Both the position numbers and the translations under genes were made by a program. Below the pieces are notes generated by a model that did not search any database, had not been told where the DNA came from, and saw only the letters and a list, made by a program, of their open reading frames with translations. Of a stretch of 64,000 nucleotides of DNA, positions 43,466 through 52,496 are shown piece after piece (position 1 is the first letter of the stretch; each line of letters opens with the position of its first letter). The DNA lies in NCBI RefSeq assembly GCF_003413745.1, contig NZ_QVID01000001.1, positions 744,001-808,000 of the forward strand, read 5' to 3'. The stretch comes from Marixanthomonas ophiurae (lineage in GTDB: Bacteria > Bacteroidota > Bacteroidia > Flavobacteriales > Flavobacteriaceae).

Positions 43466-44296
43466 TTATTTAATTATATTGTTTTGAGTTATAAAATGAG
43501 CCAACTTCTCCCCAATATCATTTAGTCCAGTCTGATTATAATGAACAACGTCTTTCATCCAATTGCGCTCTATAAAATATTGCGTTTCATCGTAACCAAT
43601 AAAAGTGTATTCATCTTCCATAGCCACTTCTTTTTGAGCATCGCGAACTATCGCATTACCTTGATCACAAACTTTACATGAAGTATGCCTACCTGTAGTA
43701 ATGATTATAAAAGGCAATGTTTCTCCATAACGCTCTCTGTAATTTAAAATAAGGTTTCTTAATGATTGTTTATACTCGTTTTTCAATAGCCTGCCTCTAC
43801 CAATAGCAGCCCCATCTGCCTCCCCTTGCGACCATATAATTGCACTTAGTTTAGTTTTCGATTTGACTGTAGCGGCGTCTATTTTAATAAAACTGTTTTT
43901 TAATAACTTACCATCAATACTCCAATTACCTAAATTATCCTCTTCTGCTTTTTTGTTGAGCGAACTACCTCCTTTTGCGCATTGTACAACAACAATACTT
44001 TTATTATTTAAAATAGCATAATTATAGGCTAGGGAAGGTATAAAACTTCCTGTTTTAGCTGGTTCAAAACCTAAATGCTCTTCCCCAACAGGATCTTCTA
44101 ATTCTAATAGGGCATTTCTAGAGGACAAATATTGAAAACAAATACTATTGTATTTTACAGATTTTGAAAATTCTCCTACCCCCATAGCATTGCTTTGCCC
44201 AAGAATTGCAAAAAGATTTTTATCTAGAATTTCGTTTTCATCTTTATTACAACTATAGACAAAGAAGATAATTAATAATCCTATTAAGAGCTTCAC
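43466..44296 (-). CDS. Sialate O-acetylesterase-like SGNH lipoprotein
   Basis: The 276-residue protein has a lipoprotein signal ([10 protein letters not shown], Cys near 16) and the SASA-domain blocks of carbohydrate O-acetylesterases: ILGQSNAMG with the catalytic Ser, [10 protein letters not shown], and the D-x-x-H pair in [10 protein letters not shown]. It would remove or exchange acetyl groups on an extracytoplasmic sugar. The start appears to be GTG at 44296, in a GTGA overlap with the acyltransferase stop. Pairing with that acyltransferase suggests that glycan acetylation is made and trimmed here. Confidence 0.87.
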   Translation of the reverse strand: MKLLIGLLIIFFVYSCNKDENEILDKNLFAILGQSNAMGVGEFSKSVKYNSICFQYLSSRNALLELEDPVGEEHLGFEPAKTGSFIPSLAYNYAILNNKSIVVVQCAKGGSSLNKKAEEDNLGNWSIDGKLLKNSFIKIDAATVKSKTKLSAIIWSQGEADGAAIGRGRLLKNEYKQSLRNLILNYRERYGETLPFIIITTGRHTSCKVCDQGNAIVRDAQKEVAMEDEYTFIGYDETQYFIERNWMKDVVHYNQTGLNDIGEKLAHFITQNNIIK

Positions 44297-44808
44297 TTTC
44301 TATATTTAATAAGTTTTGCGGGGACTCCTCCCACTATTGAAAAAGGTTCTACATCTTTTGTTACAACTGCTCCAGCTCCAACAATTGAGCTTTCTCCAAT
44401 AGTGATACCCGGCATAATTATTACATTTCTTCCAATCCAGACATTATCTCCAATTATGGGCGGTGAAGAGTCGGTATCACCTTGATTAACGATTGGAATT
44501 TCTATATTACTATGATTATGTGTCGTACTTAAAATAGCAGTATTAGGTGCTATTAAAACGTAATTTCCAATATGGGCTGCCTGTATAAAAACGTTTTCGT
44601 TTATTCGACAGGAATGGCCTATTTTAATATTTTTTGCATTAGAAAGATAAATATTATTTTCAAATTTACTAGCAACAGTGTAGGGCATAATCTTAAGTAC
44701 TTTTGAAACGTACCATAAACGAATCCTACTCAAAAAGCTCAATAGTCTAGAATGAGGAAGATGACATATAAAAAGGTAATAAAATATTAATTTTATTTTA
44801 TGCATCAT
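44293..44808 (-). CDS. Hexapeptide-repeat acyltransferase (LbH/NodL-like)
   Basis: The 171-residue protein is a left-handed beta-helix acetyltransferase with typical repeats ([47 protein letters not shown]) and the terminal [14 protein letters not shown] tag. The catalytic His is probably in STTHNHSN. Such enzymes acetylate sugars from acetyl-CoA in the cytoplasm. It is directly upstream of the SASA-type esterase (4-bp overlap) and directly downstream of a GT4 gene (no gap). The acceptor sugar is unknown. Confidence 0.93.
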   Translation of the reverse strand: MMHKIKLIFYYLFICHLPHSRLLSFLSRIRLWYVSKVLKIMPYTVASKFENNIYLSNAKNIKIGHSCRINENVFIQAAHIGNYVLIAPNTAILSTTHNHSNIEIPIVNQGDTDSSPPIIGDNVWIGRNVIIMPGITIGESSIVGAGAVVTKDVEPFSIVGGVPAKLIKYRK

Positions 44809-45870
44809 TTATAGCTGTTTTAATTTAGTGAATAACTGTTTTGAAACTTTTTCCGAACTGTATTCAAGTGCCGTATTACGAGCATTTTTCTGTAATAGAT
44901 TTTTTTCTGAAACAGGTAAATTAAAGTATTCAATCAGTTTTTCGGTTAAATTTTCGTCATTATTTATATCAAATAAAAACCCATTTATACCGTTTTGTAT
45001 ATAGCTTGAGGGTCCTCCTATATTTCTAGCAAAAACTACTGATCCAGAACTCATTGCTTCCAACCCTACTAAACCAAGGCTCTCTGGCAACCTCGTTGGA
45101 AATATAAAAACATCTGCTTCCTGATATATTTTGACCAATCCCTCAACTTCCTGAAAACCTTTATAGTCAACTTTATTTGAGTATTTACTTATTTGAATTA
45201 CTTTCATTAAATTTTCACGTTCATAACCATCGCCAGCAATAAGCGCACTTACATCTAACCCACTTTCATTCAATTTATTAAAAGCTTGAATAAAAGTTTC
45301 CCACCCTTTTCCTTTATCTATCCTAGAAACGAATGCTAATGTATAATTACCTTGTTTTTTATTAACATTGGGTTTAAACAAAGATGTGTTGACTCCTCCT
45401 GATGGATATATATAAAAATTTAAATCGTCAATACTGTATCTTTTCTGTACAATAGATTTGAAGTAACCCGAAGGAACAATGAGTAGATTTACTTTTTTTA
45501 AAGCCTTTTTTTGAATTCTATCAATAAAACTCCCTTTAGCAACTTTATTAATATCAGAGCCATGAAGATTTAATACAATCTTAGAATTAGTAAACCAAAA
45601 GTACCAATAAACTAAAGGAATATTATGTGTTAAGAAATGTATATATATAATATTATCCTTAGATGAAAATGAAGAGCAAATAGCTTTAAAATAATATATT
45701 AAATAGGAAAAAACCTTTTTTACCTTGGAATTTGATTTTCCTTTAATAACGACTTTCTTAGAAAACTGTACTCCGAGACTCTCAAGCTGTAAAACAGTTT
45801 TTTTAACAAACACGCCAAATAACGCATCTTTTTTGGAAGGATACATATTTGACAAAAGAATAATTTTCAT
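44809..45870 (-). CDS. Glycosyltransferase family 4
   Basis: The 353-residue GT-B enzyme begins ILLSNMYPSKKDALFGVFVKKTV. Its C-terminal donor site contains FVSRIDKGKGWETFIQAF and the EX7E-like PESLGLVGLEAMSSGSVVFARN, the marks of GT4 retaining transferases. It adds one sugar to the lipid-linked repeat unit. Its ATG overlaps the stop of the upstream polymerase-like gene by 4 bp. This coding region is visibly more AT-rich than the flanks of the cluster. Confidence 0.93.
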   Translation of the reverse strand: MKIILLSNMYPSKKDALFGVFVKKTVLQLESLGVQFSKKVVIKGKSNSKVKKVFSYLIYYFKAICSSFSSKDNIIYIHFLTHNIPLVYWYFWFTNSKIVLNLHGSDINKVAKGSFIDRIQKKALKKVNLLIVPSGYFKSIVQKRYSIDDLNFYIYPSGGVNTSLFKPNVNKKQGNYTLAFVSRIDKGKGWETFIQAFNKLNESGLDVSALIAGDGYERENLMKVIQISKYSNKVDYKGFQEVEGLVKIYQEADVFIFPTRLPESLGLVGLEAMSSGSVVFARNIGGPSSYIQNGINGFLFDINNDENLTEKLIEYFNLPVSEKNLLQKNARNTALEYSSEKVSKQLFTKLKQL

Positions 45871-47018
45871 GATAAACCGATGTGATTTTTTCTTTGTAAT
45901 ATTACTAAAACAGAAAGGAACAAAGCCATATTTGTATTAATAAAGAATTGCCCAACAACTATTGCAACAAAAATCATTGTATAAAGAAGGTACTTTGGAA
46001 AATTACTAAAAGACTTTATAACAATCTTATAATATAATGCACAATATAAAGCAAACCCGATAAGTCCAAACATTATCAACATATCAAAAAACGCATACTC
46101 AAAACTGAGAATATGTCCATATTTTCCACCAAACAGATAATTTAAAAAATTCCAATCATTTTTGTAATAGGCAAAAAGTTCCGTGAATTTTGTACTTCTC
46201 TTCGATGTAATAACAGCCCATATACCTTCATCTTCGTATAACTTATAAAAATTTAACATTGTTTTATCGATAATCTTTTTGAATAGTAAATAGACTAGTA
46301 CAATTAAAATAGGTAAGATAACCAATGAGGCTAGAAAGTACTTTTTATTTATTTTCAATTTCTTTGTCCACAAACCAATCGAAAAAGCCAATAAAAAAAA
46401 TAGCCAAGGAGCTTTCGTGCCTACCAGAACACAACAAAGGAAAGTAGTTGCCAAAAACAGTTTATACCTCGCTATCTGTTTTTTAAATGTTTGAATATAT
46501 ATAAATACAATCATCAAAAAATAAGAAGCATCTGACGATTTGTTAAGTATCCCTTTGTACCCAAACCTATAATAATAGGTTTTAAAGCTATTAATGTCAA
46601 AAATTGATCCAATTACCATACTAACTAAAACCAAGCCAATGACAAAAAGAAAAGCCTTTTGCAGGTTTTTTATCTTTTCTTCTGTATTTACTATTCTGTT
46701 GAAGCCAAAGATGAGTATAAAAATGTAGGTATAGTTAAAGAACATCCCTGTCATTCTCAAGGCTTCTATTTCAAATTGGGACAAAGTAAGTTGACCTATT
46801 AAAAAGAATAAAAACAACAGGCCTATTAATAATAAATATCTTCTATTCTCTTTAAATGAAACAATCAAAAAAAAGATGAGTAAACAAAATTTTGCTAAAA
46901 AGGAGGGGAAAAATTTTTGTGGAGAATAAAATAAAATTTGGGTTTGTACTACATCCATAAAAAAGACGAATACAAATAGTAATGCCGGTAGCTTATTTTT
47001 AAACCAAGTTAGGTTCAT
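45867..47018 (-). CDS. Polytopic membrane protein, probable Wzy-type polymerase
   Basis: The 383-residue protein (from the ATG at 47018) has about 11-12 hydrophobic helices and long periplasmic loops with few conserved residues, the pattern of O-antigen polymerases. FGGKYGHILSFEYAFFDMLIMFGLIGFALY late in the protein resembles the Wzy loop-helix unit. A longer reading to 47060 has no support and lies deeper in the preceding gene. Function as polymerase is an inference from topology and context. Confidence 0.75.
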   Translation of the reverse strand: MNLTWFKNKLPALLFVFVFFMDVVQTQILFYSPQKFFPSFLAKFCLLIFFLIVSFKENRRYLLLIGLLFLFFLIGQLTLSQFEIEALRMTGMFFNYTYIFILIFGFNRIVNTEEKIKNLQKAFLFVIGLVLVSMVIGSIFDINSFKTYYYRFGYKGILNKSSDASYFLMIVFIYIQTFKKQIARYKLFLATTFLCCVLVGTKAPWLFFLLAFSIGLWTKKLKINKKYFLASLVILPILIVLVYLLFKKIIDKTMLNFYKLYEDEGIWAVITSKRSTKFTELFAYYKNDWNFLNYLFGGKYGHILSFEYAFFDMLIMFGLIGFALYCALYYKIVIKSFSNFPKYLLYTMIFVAIVVGQFFINTNMALFLSVLVILQRKNHIGLS

Positions 47019-48219
47019 CTCTATTATTGTTAAAAATGAGCATTGTGTTAAATGAAACAAATAGCATAATGCCTAACTGTCTTTCTAAAATAGATTCGGT
47101 GATAAAAAAAACAAAAAATGTTATTATTGTTAATATCAATAGTACGTCTTTTTTTCTAAACCCCCTAAAAAGCAAATACCCCATTAACAGTAGTAAAAAC
47201 AAGAGCCCTAAAAGCCCTTTTTCGAGTAGCGTTTGCAGGTATTGGTTATGCGCATTATAATTAAGTTCGGCTCCAAAAAATCCATTTTTTGAATAGCAGG
47301 AGTTTATTATATCTTGGCTCTTTTTTAAACCCGCTCCAAAAATTTGTGATGGTGAATTCTCTATCGCACAAAATACACTCTCCCACAACACCTCTCTGTT
47401 TTCGATATCTGATCTATTTGCTTCATTTTCTTGTGTTAGATTATTTATACGCGTGCCAAAATATCCTGAAAAAATAAAAATAGACACACAAACTACAACA
47501 CCGGCAAAGAAAAATACAGCTTTTTTTCTCTTTTTTAAAATCACTTGATCTATAAGGACAACTAGAAGAATAAGAGTTATAGCAACAAATGAAATGCGAG
47601 AAGACAAAAGAAATAAGATTATTAAGAAATAAAAACTAATGAAAATATATTTAAAATGAAATGCTTTTCTTTCTTTGAATATCCTTACAATTGAAACTAT
47701 AAAAGCAAGTACAACCAATAAGGCAAAATAGGTTGAATGTATTTTTAAAACATTTGAAAAAGACTCATAAAATAATTTATTTTCTGTATCTAAAATATAC
47801 AAGGTTATTATTTTAAAAACCCCTAACAGACTAAAAATAAAAACCGAAATCACAAAGTTTCTTAGTATTAGTTGTTTTTGTTTGTAGTTAATTTTTGGGC
47901 CAAGGAAAAACAAAAGGGGAATGGCCAAGAAAAATAGATTTTTTGTTACTTGACTGTCCAATAAATTTTCATTATTAATTAAGCCAGATAAAAAGGCAGA
48001 AACGAATATAAGTGCAGAAATTACTACATATTTTTTTCTGGTAAAGCTTTTCTTTTTAAGGTTTCTACTTTTTAAGGTTGATACAATAGCGACAGCCAGT
48101 GTTGTAAACAAAACGATATTTGTTAGTGGTGGAGAAGGAAAAGCAAACGAAATAAAGAGAACATTCAATAAAAAAAAATATCCCCCTTTTACATTACCTA
48201 TTTTGGAAAACTGCATCAT
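46999..48219 (-). CDS. O-antigen ligase/polymerase-like membrane protein
   Basis: The protein of about 406 residues has 10-12 helices and the Wzy_C-type loop GAGLKKSQDIINSCYSKNGFFGAELNYNAHNQYLQTLLEKGLLGLL, with the conserved AHNQYLQ. This closely follows WaaL-type ligases. The start is ATG at 48219 or 48216; the longer reading begins with TTG. It overlaps the next gene by 20 bp and the upstream SGNH gene by about 25 bp, showing tight packing. Confidence 0.87.
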   Translation of the reverse strand: MMQFSKIGNVKGGYFFLLNVLFISFAFPSPPLTNIVLFTTLAVAIVSTLKSRNLKKKSFTRKKYVVISALIFVSAFLSGLINNENLLDSQVTKNLFFLAIPLLFFLGPKINYKQKQLILRNFVISVFIFSLLGVFKIITLYILDTENKLFYESFSNVLKIHSTYFALLVVLAFIVSIVRIFKERKAFHFKYIFISFYFLIILFLLSSRISFVAITLILLVVLIDQVILKKRKKAVFFFAGVVVCVSIFIFSGYFGTRINNLTQENEANRSDIENREVLWESVFCAIENSPSQIFGAGLKKSQDIINSCYSKNGFFGAELNYNAHNQYLQTLLEKGLLGLLFLLLLMGYLLFRGFRKKDVLLILTIITFFVFFITESILERQLGIMLFVSFNTMLIFNNNRDEPNLV

Positions 48220-49150
48220 CAATGTTTTTTACAATAATTTCATATGCTTTTTCTGTGAGTCCGTAATTTTTAAAGAACATAGTTTCTTTCCAATTTTTTT
48301 GACTTTTAAGAAGCTCGTAGCTATTTATTTGTGTTACATCTGGCCAACGCTCTTTTTCTAAGGCCATAACTGTTTGTTTTATTTTATCGTCATATTCTTT
48401 TACTGGACTGGGAGCCGGATACAAAAGGATTAATCTTGACGTAGGTGTTTGTTTTTTTAAGCTTTTAAACGTTTCACTTATGTTTTTAACAGTTTCATTA
48501 GCTGACATATTCCAATCATTCCTGCCGGTCCATACAACAATTATATTTGCTTGTTCAATTTTTTTTGATTGTTCTAAGATACCTTTGGTGGTTAAATTTT
48601 CACCACCATAGTACTCATATCCATATACATCTTTTTGATTGCCTACAAAGTTAAGTTCTGGGTTTATTTTGTTCCATTGATACCGGAATTTTTTTCCGGT
48701 CAATAAACAGCATCCCATTTGTTCTGTTAACATGGCAACTTTAATTTGTCCTTTCTCTTTTCTATCTAAATCTACTTCTTCAATGTGGGCATAGCCTTCC
48801 TTTTCAATTGGCTTTTTAAAATACCAAACTACATAATTTAAATGTAAACTATCAGAAACCTCTTTATTGTTAAAAGAAAATAGGTAGGACTTATTTGATT
48901 TTTTAAATGTAAGTCTATAATGATGTTTTGGTTTAAGTTCTTTTCCAGTTTTATTATTAAGTATTAATTTATTGTAAAATGTTGTGTAAACATACATTTT
49001 CCCAATATCATCGATTACCTCGGTATTGCTGAGGTTGAACTTAAACCGGAAAAACAATTCATCTTTTAAATAAAAGACAAAACTTAGTATTGAAATGCAA
49101 ATAAGCACCCCAAATACAATTATATATCTATATTTAATCAGCTTTTTCAA
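48194..49150 (-). CDS. Membrane-anchored SGNH/GDSL-like protein with a degenerate first block
   Basis: The 318-residue protein has one N-terminal membrane helix (about residues 8-27) and a C-terminal SGNH-like domain. IVVWTGRNDWNMS matches the block with the Asn/Gly oxyanion residues, and GGENLTTKGIL fits the second block. The usual GDS nucleophile block is replaced by LTEQMG, so hydrolase activity is doubtful. The apparent start is TTG at 49150, inside the end of the upstream gene. It may bind or modify the glycan at the periplasmic face. Confidence 0.6.
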   Translation of the reverse strand: MKKLIKYRYIIVFGVLICISILSFVFYLKDELFFRFKFNLSNTEVIDDIGKMYVYTTFYNKLILNNKTGKELKPKHHYRLTFKKSNKSYLFSFNNKEVSDSLHLNYVVWYFKKPIEKEGYAHIEEVDLDRKEKGQIKVAMLTEQMGCCLLTGKKFRYQWNKINPELNFVGNQKDVYGYEYYGGENLTTKGILEQSKKIEQANIIVVWTGRNDWNMSANETVKNISETFKSLKKQTPTSRLILLYPAPSPVKEYDDKIKQTVMALEKERWPDVTQINSYELLKSQKNWKETMFFKNYGLTEKAYEIIVKNIDDAVFQNR

Positions 49151-50402
49151 AAAGAGCGTTTATTTTTTTTGATTTAGAATAATATAGAATAGCATACAAC
49201 AAAGCGAAAAGCAGCGGCCATGTTCCTGCAGAAAAGCCCATTGTAAAGATCACCTGCACAAAATAAAAGCACATTAACATATACACATAAACTTTTGCGT
49301 TTTTATGGGCTTTTAAAAGGGGAAAAAACAAAACAAATAAATAAAGCAAACAGGTTATACCTTGTTCTGCAATTACATGGGACAATGCGGAGTCTGACAA
49401 ATACACAAATTGGTCTGGCCACAAAGAAGCAGGCATTTTATAGGCTTCTGGATTGTATTTAGATGAAGCATCCCCAAACGTCCCTAAACCTAACCCAAAT
49501 AGATTATTTTGTACTATTTTAATACTTTGAGCCCAAAACATGGCTCGCATTTCCACATTGGCCAAATTGACTATTTTAGGATTGTATAAGTTCTCTAAGA
49601 AAAATTGATATTGAATTATCTTGGATATAATAGCTTTATAAGTATAGAAAAAAATTACGGTTCCAATTGCGGCTACCCCCGCAATAATTTTAAGAAAATG
49701 CTTTAAAAGTTGTTTTCTGAAATAAATAAATATCCATAAAATTAAAATAGCATACGAGGCTTTAGAGCTCGAAAAAATAACCGACAAAACCCCAAGTATC
49801 AAAATGTACTTATGGCTTTTGTTACCTTTGTTTCCTATTTCGTTTAACATAAGGATTAATAGAGCGGTTGCACCTAATGTTCCCACGTCGAACAGACCTG
49901 TGTAGCGTCCTATTTTTTCCCAACCACTTACCCTAAGTTCACTATAACCAATTTTAGTAAGGATTGCATTTTTAGTGATGTACTGGAGAACGATAAATAC
50001 AAAATTAATTGACAGAACCAGCAAAAAAAGTTTGTGTAATAATTTTAAAAACCGCTGCAACGTGGCAGCATTAAAAAACTTTAAAACCGGCAAGAAAACA
50101 AGAAATATAAACAGTTTGTAATACTCATAAACAAAAGAAATAAAGGTCTCGTAATAAAAAAACACATAAACTAGTGTAAGCAACGGGAATAGTATTAAAA
50201 AGTCTTTATTGTACACCCGCACCTTGCGTAAAGAAAGTAATATATAAACCCCTATGCATAGCACCAATAAAATGCCCAATTCATCGGTAAATCCAATACG
50301 GTATATACCGTTTAAAATCTCTCCAAAAAAATTAAGCGAAAAAGCAAAAAGCAGTATCGTCGAAACGATAAAAAAATTAAATGTTTGGATACTGATTTTC
50401 AT
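49134..50402 (-). CDS. O-antigen polymerase/ligase-like membrane protein
   Basis: The 422-residue protein has about 11-12 helices and a large loop with NLFGLGLGTFGDASSKYNPEAYK followed by SDSALSHVIAEQGITCLLYLF, which resembles the periplasmic loop of Wzy/WaaL proteins. It is the fourth such protein in the locus. It begins 11 bp past a relic of an asparagine-synthetase-like gene. Which of the four is the true polymerase or ligase cannot be decided. Confidence 0.85.
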   Translation of the reverse strand: MKISIQTFNFFIVSTILLFAFSLNFFGEILNGIYRIGFTDELGILLVLCIGVYILLSLRKVRVYNKDFLILFPLLTLVYVFFYYETFISFVYEYYKLFIFLVFLPVLKFFNAATLQRFLKLLHKLFLLVLSINFVFIVLQYITKNAILTKIGYSELRVSGWEKIGRYTGLFDVGTLGATALLILMLNEIGNKGNKSHKYILILGVLSVIFSSSKASYAILILWIFIYFRKQLLKHFLKIIAGVAAIGTVIFFYTYKAIISKIIQYQFFLENLYNPKIVNLANVEMRAMFWAQSIKIVQNNLFGLGLGTFGDASSKYNPEAYKMPASLWPDQFVYLSDSALSHVIAEQGITCLLYLFVLFFPLLKAHKNAKVYVYMLMCFYFVQVIFTMGFSAGTWPLLFALLYAILYYSKSKKINALFEKAD

Positions 50403-50412
50403 AAATAGATGA

Positions 50413-50496
50413 TTAACTAAAATGTAATTTTAAGGATAACAAAACGCTAATAACAGTAAACTTATTTCTATATTCAAAAATGTCATCTTCTATCTT
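50413..50496 (-). pseudogene. C-terminal relic of an asparagine-synthetase-like gene
   Basis: Reading the minus strand from 50496 gives KIEDDIFEYRNKFTVISV and nine more codons (LLSLKLHFS), then a TAA at 50415-50413. It closely matches the end of the intact gene at 50761 (KDDIFEYRNRFGVITV, then LLAIRLHFYR). An in-frame stop lies just upstream, so only about 27 codons remain. It shows that another, related copy once ended here. Confidence 0.75.
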
Positions 50497-50753
50497 GGTG
50501 AGAAAAAATTATAATTTCTCCATTTCTGACATTCGTATGCACAATCAAAATTACAGTAATGACATTTATAACTATAAACAAAACCTTAATCAAATTATGC
50601 TTATTGTTATTCAGCTCCTTTTCTTTTATATTTAAATTGATCACTCTAAAAAAAGTTACCGAAATTGAAAATGCAATCAACCCAATCAAAAACAATTAAA
50701 AAAATTCTAATTACTGGAAAAGGAAAAAGTGATATTTTATCTTTTAAAGCCAT
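50483..50753 (-). pseudogene. Probable frameshifted small membrane protein gene
   Basis: An ATG at 50753, 7 bp after the stop of the asparagine-synthetase-like gene, opens MALKDKISLFPFPVIRIFLIVF. That frame closes at a TAG near 50643. The next frame continues FLIGLIAFSISVTFF and a second hydrophobic helix to a stop at 50483. A single base lost in the T run near 50690 would rejoin the two parts into one two-helix protein. I cannot name the family. The alternative is chance open frame in AT-rich sequence. Confidence 0.4.
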
Positions 50754-50760
50754 TGGTCTT

Positions 50761-52494
50761 TTATCTATAGAAATGGAGCCGTATTGCCAATAAAACCGTA
50801 ATAACACCAAATCTATTACGGTATTCAAAAATATCATCCTTATAGATTTTTTCTAAATCCCGTTGAAGTTCTTTATCTTTAATTAAAGTGATGTTTTCTT
50901 GAAACAGTTTATCAAACTGTTTTAAAATAGTAGAATCTTTCTGAAACCAGTTTGCAATAGGATTCATGCTGTCATATTTTAATCCAAAGTATTTTTTACC
51001 TCCATTGACATATTTTTTGATTAACCGCCCATAATTGATATTAAAGTTTGAGTTGGGTTTTAAACCTATTTTTTCCCATTTGTACCGCAAAACTTCAGGA
51101 TGCTTTGCTTTAAGCCATTCGAAATAAAGGCGTTGATTCATTTTATATTTAAGTGGAACTGAAAGCGTATACTCAATAAGCTCTGTGTCATAAAACGGAG
51201 CTACATGATCTATAAAATTATTAAAAACTCGATCCCCTAACAAAGTTCCATTGATTTGGCGTTGTTCATAAGTGAAAACTTCATAATCTGACCCTTGGTA
51301 ACGCTCGGTCAGTTCATTTAAAAAGGTTAATTTTTCCAAATACTTTCTATTTTGAACAAAGCCTGTAAGTCCTATTTTATCTTTATTGGCCTTAAAATCA
51401 AAGTTTTGTTTAATAAAATAACCAAAAGGGACATCCCCAATTTGACCAGAATGCAATACTCCATAAGAGGTTGTATTCACGCTTCGCATAACATTATAGA
51501 TAATGGCATTGGCGGTGAAATGGGTTAATCCATCAGTAGCTTTCACATAATTTTCCAGCGTATTTTCAACAAAAAAGTCACCATTTTGCAAGTTAAATTG
51601 AAGCTGGGATTCAAAATTTTCACTAGCTACTTTTTGCGCAATTTTCACATCGCTGGAATTAGGATTTCCGTAGGTATAGCCATTTATTTTTTGAAACCCC
51701 ATTTTTTTTGCAAGTAAGGCATTTACCCGCGAATCCATTCCACCGCTGATTAAACTCAAATGTTCTGAATACCCATTATCTGTGTCTTTCTGCCATTCCT
51801 CTTTAATGGCCTTAAGCATAATGCGGTCAACATTTTCAATGACATCATTAAGGTTTAGGTTTTGTGGTTCTATTTTTTTCTCTAGCTTAAAATACTGGTC
51901 AGCAATCAATTTTTTTGTTTCTAAATCATAAGAAAGTGTCGAGCCATACCGCAAACGCTTAATCTCTTTTACCAGCGTAAACTCATCAAACATTTGTCCA
52001 TATAATGCCAAAGAATAAATACCATCGTAATCATAATTTATAGAGATTTTATTTTGACGTAAAAGCTTGGACAGCACATGCATTTCTGAAGAAAATGCAA
52101 AACCAACCTCTTTGTCATAAAAATAGTAAATATCCTTGGTGGCCAACTGATCATTAAAAAGAATAATCTTGTTTTTCTTCTTGGAAAAAATAAACCCTGA
52201 AAAGGTTCCTTTTAAGGAAGAGATGAAATCTTCTTGGCTTTGTTCAAACGCTTCAATAAAATCATGGGGGGTTCTTGTTAAAGAGTAATTAATCCCTTCA
52301 TAACAAACAATATAATCTTCATTTTCATATAGAAATCGATCATCATTAAATTTATTAAGTACCGAACGACCAAAAGTAAACCCTCCAACTTCAATTTCCT
52401 CTTGAATCGTATTTGAGAAATCGGCGTTATAAAATTGTTTGTACAATTCCCGCTGTTTGTTCTCTTTTAATAAAACTCCGTAAATTCCTGCCAT
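50761..52494 (-). CDS. Asparagine-synthetase-like amidotransferase lacking the N-terminal Cys
   Basis: The 577-residue protein has the two-domain layout of class B asparagine synthetase: an N-terminal glutaminase-like domain (1-200) and an ATP-pyrophosphatase synthetase domain with the loop SGGMDSR at 250-256. Residue 2, which must be Cys for glutaminase activity (MCGI), is Ala (MAGI). The protein would then use free ammonia or have another role. Homologues at O-antigen loci (for example WbmE/WbmI in Bordetella) are linked to uronamide formation. ManNAcA and glucuronate made in this locus would be candidate substrates. Confidence 0.88.
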   Translation of the reverse strand: MAGIYGVLLKENKQRELYKQFYNADFSNTIQEEIEVGGFTFGRSVLNKFNDDRFLYENEDYIVCYEGINYSLTRTPHDFIEAFEQSQEDFISSLKGTFSGFIFSKKKNKIILFNDQLATKDIYYFYDKEVGFAFSSEMHVLSKLLRQNKISINYDYDGIYSLALYGQMFDEFTLVKEIKRLRYGSTLSYDLETKKLIADQYFKLEKKIEPQNLNLNDVIENVDRIMLKAIKEEWQKDTDNGYSEHLSLISGGMDSRVNALLAKKMGFQKINGYTYGNPNSSDVKIAQKVASENFESQLQFNLQNGDFFVENTLENYVKATDGLTHFTANAIIYNVMRSVNTTSYGVLHSGQIGDVPFGYFIKQNFDFKANKDKIGLTGFVQNRKYLEKLTFLNELTERYQGSDYEVFTYEQRQINGTLLGDRVFNNFIDHVAPFYDTELIEYTLSVPLKYKMNQRLYFEWLKAKHPEVLRYKWEKIGLKPNSNFNINYGRLIKKYVNGGKKYFGLKYDSMNPIANWFQKDSTILKQFDKLFQENITLIKDKELQRDLEKIYKDDIFEYRNRFGVITVLLAIRLHFYR

Positions 52495-52496
52495 TA

